From CAYWVK01 sp964461865 (GTDB lineage: Bacteria; Patescibacteriota; Microgenomatia; Levybacterales; UBA12049): a stretch of DNA of 13,669 bases. The stretch is taken from positions 1-13,669 of the forward strand of contig CAYWVK010000015.1 of NCBI GenBank assembly GCA_964461865.1, given 5' to 3'. The notes beneath the pieces are model-generated. The model did not search any database, was not told the DNA's origin, and worked only from the letters and a program-made list of their open reading frames with translations. Every line of letters starts with the position of its first letter. The first letter of the stretch is position 1. Both the position numbers and the translations under genes were made by a program. Of this stretch, positions 1 through 5,708 are shown one piece after another.

Positions 1-877
1 TTACTTCTAAAAGCTCCTCTGCTGTAATTCCAACTCCTTTTGAAGAAGCCATTTTTTTCCCTTCTGATAAAAAATGCTCATAAGGAAGTTTTAATGGTGG
101 TTTTTTATTAAAAACATCTGTTAATATTTTCATTGCTACATCATATGCTCCACCGGCTGACGCATGGTCTTTTCCTGCTCCCTCAATTGTTACCCCAAAA
201 GTCCACCATTTTGCTGCCCACTCTACTTTAAACGGCATTTTTGCGTTTCCGTTAAACGGATTAATTTTTCCTTTATATCCACATCCTTTTGCCCATTTAA
301 CTAAATCTTTTTTACACTCAAAGCTCACCTTTTCACCATCCCAATCAATTACCTTGGTTGTTCCTAACTTTCCACACTTTGGACAAATAACTTGCAATGG
401 ATACCAATCATTTGCAACTTTTTTTTGATATATTTGCTCATATACTTTTCTTATTTTTTCAGCATTATCCAAAACAAACTTTATTGCCTTATTAAAAGTC
501 CCATTTTTATATAACACACTTGTTTTATAAATCTTGGCTTTAATATCAAGGGTTTTAAATAATTTTTCCATTTTTCTTGAATAAAAATCTCCAAATGAAC
601 CTTTACCATCTGGAGACGGAGCAATAGAAATTGGAACACCCATATAATCTTGATGGGTTTTTTTTAAATCAGGAGATAAACCATCTATTGGATCAAAATC
701 ATCAAAACCAAAGGTGTATTTAACATCTGCTCCTTTTTGTCTTAAAATCATAAAAAGTACATCATGAATTATCGGTCCTTTTATTCCGCCCATGTGAATA
801 TTGCCGGACGGTGTCCAAGAATCATTTATGAATTCTTTTCCGTTTCTTTTTTCTAGTAACTTATCTGCCCAAAACAT
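1..877 (-). CDS. lysS: Class I lysyl-tRNA synthetase, 5' part (C-terminus beyond window)
   Basis: The product charges tRNA-Lys with lysine in the cytoplasm. I translated the reverse strand from the ATG at 877 and obtained 292 residues open to the window edge. The class I Rossmann-type signatures are present: a HIGH-like HMGG at residues 28-31, preceded by TPSGNI, and a KMSKS-like KMASSKG at 275-281. Between them lies a zinc-ribbon-like insert with CPKC and further cysteines, as in archaeal LysRS-I. Most bacteria use the unrelated class II enzyme; class I occurs in archaea, spirochaetes, some alphaproteobacteria and CPR bacteria. The C-terminal anticodon-binding helical region is missing only because the window ends. 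There is no Shine-Dalgarno; a TATAAT lies six bases before the ATG, so the mRNA is probably leaderless. The gene follows the acyl-CoA-ligase gene on the same strand after a gap of about 40 bases. Family assignment is firm. Confidence 0.93.
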   Translation of the reverse strand, partial: MFWADKLLEKRNGKEFINDSWTPSGNIHMGGIKGPIIHDVLFMILRQKGADVKYTFGFDDFDPIDGLSPDLKKTHQDYMGVPISIAPSPDGKGSFGDFYSRKMEKLFKTLDIKAKIYKTSVLYKNGTFNKAIKFVLDNAEKIRKVYEQIYQKKVANDWYPLQVICPKCGKLGTTKVIDWDGEKVSFECKKDLVKWAKGCGYKGKINPFNGNAKMPFKVEWAAKWWTFGVTIEGAGKDHASAGGAYDVAMKILTDVFNKKPPLKLPYEHFLSEGKKMASSKGVGITAEELLEV

Positions 878-883
878 AAGCTC

Positions 884-914
884 ATTATACAGGATTTACC
901 AATAAAATTGGTAA
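884..914 (-). promoter_or_regulatory. lysS promoter with overlapping palindrome
   Basis: On the minus strand a perfect TATAAT occupies 884-889, six bases before the lysS ATG at 877, so the expected transcription start is the A of the ATG. No good -35 is present: 17 bases upstream the hexamer is ACCAAT, and TTACCA lies 19 bases upstream. The -35 area falls inside a perfect inverted repeat with 9-base arms (895-903 and 907-915) and a 3-base centre. The T-run precedes this hairpin on the minus strand, so it is not an intrinsic terminator for the upstream gene. It could be an operator, but that is inference. Confidence 0.6.
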
Positions 915-919
915 AAAAA

Positions 920-2668
920 TTAATATTCTTCAAGTGTTGAGGTATCACCAATAGGAAGGCCTAATTCTTTTGCTTTTAAAACTCTTCTCATAATCTTCCC
1001 TGATCTTGTTTTAGGAAGCTTATCAATAAACTCAATTTCCCTTGGATACAAATGTCCTGCCAGATTATTTTTTATAAATTCTTTTATTTTTTCTTTTAAT
1101 TCTTCTGTTCCTTTTATTCCCGGCTTTAATACCACAAAAGCCTTAATAATTTCTCCTCTTAGCATGTCGGGTTTTCCAATTACTCCTGCTTCCACAATAT
1201 CCGGATATTCTACTAAGGCACTTTCTACCTCAAATGGACCAACTCTTTCACCTGCTGTTTTAATTACATCATCTATTCTTCCAAAAAACCAAAAATATCC
1301 ATCTTTATCTTTATACGCTCTATCTCCTGAAACATACCAGTCTTTTAGAAAATATGAATTAAATTTTTCCTTATTCTTCCATATTTCCTTCATTAAAGAA
1401 GAAATAGTATCTTTCTTAAACGCTAAATTACCTTCTTTTTCTAAAGGTAATTCATTTCCCTTATCGTCAATAATTGCTGCAATTACTCCTGGAAAAGGTT
1501 TTCCCATTGAACCCGGCTTTATATCCATTGATAAATAATTTGAAATGGTAATTGCACCAAGCTCTGTTTGCCACCATGTGTCATGAAAGGGCAAATTAAA
1601 GGCCTTTAAACCCCACCAGATTGCCTCAGGATTGAGTGGTTCACCAACGCTTGCCAAGTACCTTAATGAGGACAAATTAAAGTCTTTAGGGTCAGTTTTA
1701 GAGCCCATTAACATACGTATTGCAGTAGGAGCCGTATACCAAACAGTTATTTTATATTCCTCAATTATCTTATACCAATTTTCAGGAGAAAATCTTCCCT
1801 CAAAAAGAACTAAAGTTCCTCCAACTCCCAAGATGCCCAAAACATTATATACAACTCCTGTAACCCAACCTAAATCAGCTGTACACCAATAAATATCATC
1901 ATCACAAACATCCAAAGCATATTTTGTAGTTAAAATTGCCTGTAAGATATCAAAATGTGAATGCACAACTCCTTTTGGCCTACCGGTAGTTCCGGAAGTA
2001 TAAAGAATGTATGCATAATCTTCTTTTTTAACCGAAAGAGCAGAAAATTTATCAGAGGCATTTTCCATTTCTTTTTCATAATAAATAATATTTTCTTCTT
2101 TAGGTTGATTTATTGATCCTCTTTCAACAATAATTACTTTCTCAAGCTTTGGTAAATCTTTCCAAATCTTTTTAATTCTTGGAAAAAGAACGGCATTGGT
2201 AATTAAAACTTTGGCATCACAATCTTTTAATCTATCTAAAAGAGCCATTTCTTGAAATGCGGGAAATAAAGGACCGGCAATCGCACCAACCTTTAAAACA
2301 GAAATAAAAGAGATATGTCGTTCCGGAATTGTGGGAAGAAAAATAAAAACCCGATCTTTCTTTTTAACACCATTATTAACTAAAACATTAGCAAACTTAT
2401 TTGTTAAGCTCTTAAGCTTTTGATAGGTATATGTTTCTTTTTTTCCTTTTTCATCTTCAAAAAAAATTGCTACTTTTTCTCTTCTTTTCCCATCAGCGTG
2501 CCTATCAACCATTATTTGTGAAGCATTTAATGTTTCATCCCTTGAAAAACCTATTTCTTTTTCAAAGTCTTTTTGAGAATAAGAATTATATAACTTATCG
2601 TAATCCAATAGATTGGGTTTTTTAGCAAAATTTGTATTTTTGTGGATAATATTAGAATTTTTACTCAC
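920..2668 (-). CDS. Acetyl-CoA synthetase-like AMP-forming acyl-CoA ligase
   Basis: Adenylate-forming (ANL) enzyme, predicted to activate acetate or a similar short acid with ATP and join it to CoA in the cytoplasm. Numbered from the GTG start (582 residues), the phosphate-binding motif YTSGTTGRPKG is at 223-233, the A5-type motif DTWWQTELG at 363-371, SGD at 447-449, the hinge motif GRIDDVIK at 463-470, and the C-terminal PKTRSGKIMRR holds the catalytic lysine near 558. The tandem Trp of DTWWQTE is typical of acetate-selective enzymes and restricts the acyl pocket. The protein is shorter than the usual Acs of about 650 residues, mostly at the N-terminus. An upstream in-frame TTG at 2680 overlaps the last base of a TATAAT box, so I prefer the GTG at 2668. 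It lies just after greA on the same strand with its own -10. Acetate is the likeliest substrate but propionate or another short acid is possible. Confidence 0.88.
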   Translation of the reverse strand: MSKNSNIIHKNTNFAKKPNLLDYDKLYNSYSQKDFEKEIGFSRDETLNASQIMVDRHADGKRREKVAIFFEDEKGKKETYTYQKLKSLTNKFANVLVNNGVKKKDRVFIFLPTIPERHISFISVLKVGAIAGPLFPAFQEMALLDRLKDCDAKVLITNAVLFPRIKKIWKDLPKLEKVIIVERGSINQPKEENIIYYEKEMENASDKFSALSVKKEDYAYILYTSGTTGRPKGVVHSHFDILQAILTTKYALDVCDDDIYWCTADLGWVTGVVYNVLGILGVGGTLVLFEGRFSPENWYKIIEEYKITVWYTAPTAIRMLMGSKTDPKDFNLSSLRYLASVGEPLNPEAIWWGLKAFNLPFHDTWWQTELGAITISNYLSMDIKPGSMGKPFPGVIAAIIDDKGNELPLEKEGNLAFKKDTISSLMKEIWKNKEKFNSYFLKDWYVSGDRAYKDKDGYFWFFGRIDDVIKTAGERVGPFEVESALVEYPDIVEAGVIGKPDMLRGEIIKAFVVLKPGIKGTEELKEKIKEFIKNNLAGHLYPREIEFIDKLPKTRSGKIMRRVLKAKELGLPIGDTSTLEEY

Positions 2669-2679
2669 GATGTATGTCA

Positions 2680-2709
2680 ATTATACTAACTTAAATTAAG
2701 ATTAGTCTA
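2680..2709 (-). promoter_or_regulatory. Promoter of the acyl-CoA ligase gene
   Basis: A minus-strand TATAAT lies at 2680-2685, in the 20-base spacer after greA. A TAGACT hexamer (four of six matches to TTGACA) lies 18 bases upstream at 2704-2709, inside the last codons of greA. The expected start is near 2673, giving a leader of about 5 bases before the GTG at 2668. This placement is the main reason for rejecting the TTG at 2680 as the start codon. Confidence 0.55.
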
Positions 2710-3172
2710 CCGACACTATGTTGTATAAAATCTTACCTGCAGGGGCTTCTACTTCTACTTTTTCTCCAACCTTCTTTCCGATTAAAGCTTTTCCAAGTGG
2801 AGACTCATGAGATATCTTTTTCTCTTTAGGATCTGCTTCCCATTCTCCAACAACAATAAATGACTCTTTTTTTCCTTTAACGTGTAATGTTACTTTCGAA
2901 CCAAGTTTTACGGTATGAGTAGAGTTTTTACCACTTTCTGTTATTAGTACTACCTGTTTTAAAAGCTCGTCTAATTCCTCAATTCTTCCATCAATAAACG
3001 AAAGCTCTTCTTTAGCAGCTACATATTCTGCATTCTCCGATAAATCTCCCATGCTTCTTGCTTGAGAAACTCTTTCCAAAACATCAGGACGCTTAACATT
3101 AGTAAGCTCTTCATGTTCTTTTTTTAATTCTTCTAAACCTTCTTTTGTTAAATATATTTTTTTTGTATCCAT
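2702..3172 (-). CDS. greA: Transcription elongation factor GreA
   Basis: GreA enters the RNA polymerase secondary channel and stimulates transcript cleavage, rescuing backtracked complexes. The 156-residue product has the family length. Residues 1-75 form the N-terminal coiled coil, with GDLSENAEY at its tip carrying the two acidic residues (D43 and E46, equivalent to E. coli D41 and E44) that hold the catalytic Mg2+. Residues from about 80 form the FKBP-like domain, with the typical SPLGKALIGKKVGE stretch near the end. An in-frame GTG exists at 3181, but AGGTG at 3179-3183 lies six bases before the ATG at 3172 and overlaps that GTG, so the ATG is the start. This is the only clear Shine-Dalgarno in the window. 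The gene has its own promoter and a structured leader upstream. Confidence 0.95.
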   Translation of the reverse strand: MDTKKIYLTKEGLEELKKEHEELTNVKRPDVLERVSQARSMGDLSENAEYVAAKEELSFIDGRIEELDELLKQVVLITESGKNSTHTVKLGSKVTLHVKGKKESFIVVGEWEADPKEKKISHESPLGKALIGKKVGEKVEVEAPAGKILYNIVSVD

Positions 3173-3186
3173 ATTTTTCACCTATT

Positions 3187-3240
3187 TAAAATAAAACCCC
3201 TCCGCTAATACCTGAGGTAAAGGAGGAGGGTAGTTACCTG
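3187..3240 (-). promoter_or_regulatory. Structured greA 5' leader with terminator-like hairpin (candidate attenuator)
   Basis: On the minus strand CCCTCC (3230-3225) can pair with GGAGGG (3203-3198), followed directly by GTTTTATTTT, which has the form of an intrinsic terminator located before greA. Inside the loop TACC-TCA-GGTA can form a small second stem. A competing perfect 6-base helix pairs AGGTAA (3239-3234) with TTACCT (3220-3215) and places CCCTCC in its loop; combined with GGAGGG this would make an H-type pseudoknot. The same TTTACCT can also pair with the greA Shine-Dalgarno region AGGTGAAA with one bulged G. These mutually exclusive pairings suggest control of greA at termination or initiation of translation. 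I do not recognise a named RNA family. Confidence 0.5.
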
Positions 3241-3247
3241 ATTAGGC

Positions 3248-3276
3248 ATACTATCTAAAATATGATTTTTTGTCAA
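3248..3276 (-). promoter_or_regulatory. greA promoter
   Basis: The minus strand carries a perfect TTGACA (3271-3276), a 17-base spacer and TAGTAT (3248-3253; four of six matches to TATAAT). The predicted start is near 3241, giving a leader of about 70 bases. Its consensus -35 is the best in the window. It lies in the 130-base spacer downstream of the nucleotidyltransferase gene, so greA can be transcribed independently of the upstream pair. Confidence 0.7.
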
Positions 3277-3312
3277 TGACCTCTAGTAATGATAGCTTCA
3301 TTTTTACAGTTT

Positions 3313-4191
3313 TTAACTATTATAGGCCATATTTTGCAGTTTTTCTTTATATAACCTTAGTACATAATCTTGATAGTCAAAAGGGTGAAAAGCAAGTATT
3401 TTATCTGAAACCTCCTCACTTGTTTTATGTTTTTGCATATAAATAACTTGTGGAATTTTTATTATATGATTAACAACACGTACAAAATAATTTTGTTTAT
3501 CGGTTGAATTATTTTTTGATATCAATACTTCTTTAAAGTTAATATCCTCAAATGCATTTGGTAAATAATTTAATGCCCATTTATTACTTAACAAAAACTT
3601 CTGATAAATATTTTTTTTGTTAAATAAAGGCTTTAATTGTACTAATTCATGAGCAGTATAAATATTTCTTCTTTTTTTAGAAAAACCTAAATTACTCTCA
3701 TCTATAAACATGTTCGTGCAAATCTTATCTCTAATCTTTTTTTCTCCTCTTTTTCTATATACACCAAGAAATTTAAGCATAATTATTGTTAAAAATCTTG
3801 TTATCCAGATTGTATTTTTTGCAGAAATTATAAAAAGATCGATATCATCTTTTCTTTCGGTATTTTTAAGTGCTAAATTGCCGCTTATTCCTATAAATTT
3901 TATTGTCCAAATTAACGATAACTTTTTTACTAATTTTTTTAATTTTTTTAATTTTACTAAACTATATTTTTCCCGTTTTTCTCTGATGGCAACCAACCTT
4001 TCTTTTCCTTTTAAGAAATAGTATCCGTTTTTAAAATCTATTTCTTTTATGTTTTTTAAATTTTTATCAATAACCTTAATTGAAGTTTTCTTATTCGATA
4101 TTAAAAAATAATGAATTTCTTCTTTTTTTAGCGGGTAATTAAAAATGTCACTATAGAGCAGTGTTTTTAAAATTGCTGCTTTACTGCCCAT
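3313..4191 (-). CDS. Pol-beta superfamily nucleotidyltransferase-like protein
   Basis: The 292-residue product is a probable nucleotidyltransferase of unknown substrate. Residues 101-120 read as the Pol-beta superfamily active-site pattern: GISGNLAL, then DDIDL with D116 and D118 as the metal-binding DxD pair. Residues 5-30 (LLYSDIFNYPLKKEEI) look like the start of a winged-helix or other small helical domain, and the region to about residue 95 is very lysine-rich. The C-terminal half is not recognised. I have the impression of similar proteins (LLYSDIF start, GSLA...DDIDL) in CPR genomes, usually annotated only as nucleotidyltransferase-domain proteins. Its ATG lies inside the last codons of the upstream solute-binding-protein gene (11-base overlap, different frame) with no Shine-Dalgarno, so its translation is probably coupled. 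The classical GS motif appears as SG-N here, so catalytic activity is likely but not certain. Confidence 0.65.
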   Translation of the reverse strand: MGSKAAILKTLLYSDIFNYPLKKEEIHYFLISNKKTSIKVIDKNLKNIKEIDFKNGYYFLKGKERLVAIREKREKYSLVKLKKLKKLVKKLSLIWTIKFIGISGNLALKNTERKDDIDLFIISAKNTIWITRFLTIIMLKFLGVYRKRGEKKIRDKICTNMFIDESNLGFSKKRRNIYTAHELVQLKPLFNKKNIYQKFLLSNKWALNYLPNAFEDINFKEVLISKNNSTDKQNYFVRVVNHIIKIPQVIYMQKHKTSEEVSDKILAFHPFDYQDYVLRLYKEKLQNMAYNS

Positions 4192-5662
4192 ACTGTTGTA
4201 AAACTTGACTTACTCCTTTTACTAATGTTTCTGCTGCTGTATCGGAAGACGTATTTTTAAGAATCGAGTTAACTGCGATTCCTAAATACTCATTAGCTTT
4301 TGTATTTAAACCCTCATCGTGGGTGCTATCTACAAAATATGATGATCTTGCAATTACGCCCTGTTGGACAAAAGGAAAAACTAATTCATTTTCTTTTAAT
4401 TTATCAGCCAAATCAAGCCTTGCATAAGGCTCACCATACAATCTTGTTTTTGATTGTTCCGTAAAGAGCTTTTCCGATGTTTCTTTTTTTGCCAAAAATT
4501 TCAAAAATTGAAGTGCTTCTTTTTGATGTTTACTTTTTTGAGATACTCCTTCAACCCAGTAACTGGCAATTGCCACTTTTCCTGCAATTAATTGTGGCAC
4601 AGGAACAACCTTGTACTTTAAGTCCGGATTAATTGCTTTAATAGTAAAAGCATCCCATGAATAACCAAAACACATTACTAAATTTTCTTTTGCAAAAGCC
4701 AAAATTGAATTATCTAAAGTATCATCCCAAATATTCCCTTCGTCTTGAGCAAATTTTGTATAAAACCCAAGTGCATCTGCTGCCTCCTCAACTGTAGAGT
4801 TAATATCTAAGAAATTAACTCCATTTTGTAAAAAAAGTAAAGAAATAATATCAGGAGCGTGGTTTATATTATCAAATGTACCCATAGCTGCTCCTGCTGT
4901 TTTAATTTTTCCACTTTCATCTTTAACGGTTAATCTCCTGGCTGCTTCAATAAAATCCTCCCATGTCTTTGGATAATCTGCTATCCCGGCCGTACTGAAT
5001 ACATCAGTGTTAATATACAATGCTAATGTATCAATCCCCAGAGGAATTCCATAAATTGCTCCGTTTTTTATTAAATCATCGTGCATTACCGTATAATATG
5101 TTTTCTTAAAATCATTACTACTTATTACATCTGTTGGAACCGGAACTAATAAATCTGATAACATCGGATACCATGTATTATGAAATCTAAAAATATCAGG
5201 TCCTGTATTATTGTTAGATCTTGTTATAAGTCTTTCTCTGTATTGTTTAGCATCTTGTTTTGAATATTCTATTTTTATATTAGGATTCTCTTTTTCAAAC
5301 TCACTTATTATACCCTGCATTGCTTTTTGATCTTCCCATAGCCCCCAATAAGTAAGAGTAACATTTTCACTCTTTGGACTACTAAATATTGGAAGCAAGA
5401 ATTTAATTATTAAAAACCCGATTATTACCAAAACCGCCAGTCCTAAAAATATTTTTAAAATTGTTTTTAAGTTAAAGAATGACTTTTGTTTTTCTTCTTG
5501 GTAGTCTTGGTTATTATTTTCTAATGGATTCTGCATAGATGGTGGTGGAGGTGGTAAAGGCGGTGTAAGTGGTGGCTGTGACGAAGGCACAACCTGCTCT
5601 CCTGTTTGTTGATTTGAGTTTTGACCTAAATTTTGATTTTGAAAAACCACATTATTTTCCAT
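4181..5662 (-). CDS. Membrane-anchored extracellular solute-binding protein, family 1
   Basis: The product (493 residues from the ATG at 5662) resembles sugar-binding proteins of ABC transporters (MalE/UgpB type). It has a Gln/Asn-rich start, a proline-rich stretch at 26-47, a hydrophobic segment at about 68-91 and then a binding-protein domain to the end, with the typical opening VTLTYWGLWE and inner motifs such as PDIFRFHN, GIPLGIDTLALYIN and PKTWEDFIEAARRL. There is no lipoprotein cysteine, so it is probably held by the single membrane helix with the proline-rich tail inside the cell. An alternative TTG start at 5698 would add 12 residues but lies upstream of a plausible -10 and leaves no leader, so I prefer the ATG. 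No permease or ATPase gene is in the window; the partner downstream is a nucleotidyltransferase-like gene overlapping by 11 bases. The ligand cannot be told from sequence. Confidence 0.82.
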   Translation of the reverse strand: MENNVVFQNQNLGQNSNQQTGEQVVPSSQPPLTPPLPPPPPSMQNPLENNNQDYQEEKQKSFFNLKTILKIFLGLAVLVIIGFLIIKFLLPIFSSPKSENVTLTYWGLWEDQKAMQGIISEFEKENPNIKIEYSKQDAKQYRERLITRSNNNTGPDIFRFHNTWYPMLSDLLVPVPTDVISSNDFKKTYYTVMHDDLIKNGAIYGIPLGIDTLALYINTDVFSTAGIADYPKTWEDFIEAARRLTVKDESGKIKTAGAAMGTFDNINHAPDIISLLFLQNGVNFLDINSTVEEAADALGFYTKFAQDEGNIWDDTLDNSILAFAKENLVMCFGYSWDAFTIKAINPDLKYKVVPVPQLIAGKVAIASYWVEGVSQKSKHQKEALQFLKFLAKKETSEKLFTEQSKTRLYGEPYARLDLADKLKENELVFPFVQQGVIARSSYFVDSTHDEGLNTKANEYLGIAVNSILKNTSSDTAAETLVKGVSQVLQQYGQ

Positions 5663-5670
5663 AAGTATAT

Positions 5671-5690
5671 TCAAATATAGTATAATACCA
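5671..5690. promoter_or_regulatory. Interlocked divergent promoters (solute-binding protein / VanW)
   Basis: The 46-base gap between two divergent starts (5662 and 5709) holds -10 boxes for both strands in nearly the same bases. The plus strand has TATAAT at 5681-5686. The minus strand reads TGGTATTAT over the same bases (an extended -10, TGnTATTAT) with further TATACT and TATATT candidates just downstream. Neither side has a convincing -35. The two polymerases could not occupy the site together, so the two transcription units are probably mutually exclusive or alternating. Box choice on the minus strand is ambiguous. Confidence 0.5.
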
Positions 5691-5708
5691 AATGCCAAGT
5701 CTTATCAA

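Noticed and set aside
895..915. Palindrome between the ligase and lysS as an intrinsic terminator.
   Set aside because: On the coding strand the T-run precedes the hairpin and the arms are AT-rich; a terminator needs the T-run after a GC-rich stem.
1164..1892. Plus-strand open frames opposite the ligase gene, and similar frames opposite lysine-rich genes elsewhere (for example 3710-4021, 8518-8970, 13319-13513).
   Set aside because: They are antisense shadows of well-supported genes, with Ser/Phe/Leu-rich low-information translations and no start signals.
2669..2680. TTG at 2680 as start of the acyl-CoA ligase.
   Set aside because: The T of the TTG is the last base of a TATAAT box, so it would lie upstream of the expected transcription start; the GTG at 2668 fits better.
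3205..3249. A 14-codon frame (MPNQVTTLLLYLRY) in the greA leader that could be an attenuator leader peptide.
   Set aside because: Its ATG overlaps the -10 box (TAGTATG), so it would not be in a transcript starting near 3241, and it has no Shine-Dalgarno.
5521..5580. GGT/GGC-rich tract as a tandem repeat or regulatory array.
   Set aside because: It is simply the reverse complement of proline codons in the proline-rich segment of the solute-binding protein.
5663..5698. TTG at 5698 as start of the solute-binding protein, adding 12 residues.
   Set aside because: The extension runs through the -10 candidates and gives no signal-like sequence; the ATG at 5662 opens a typical polar N-terminus.
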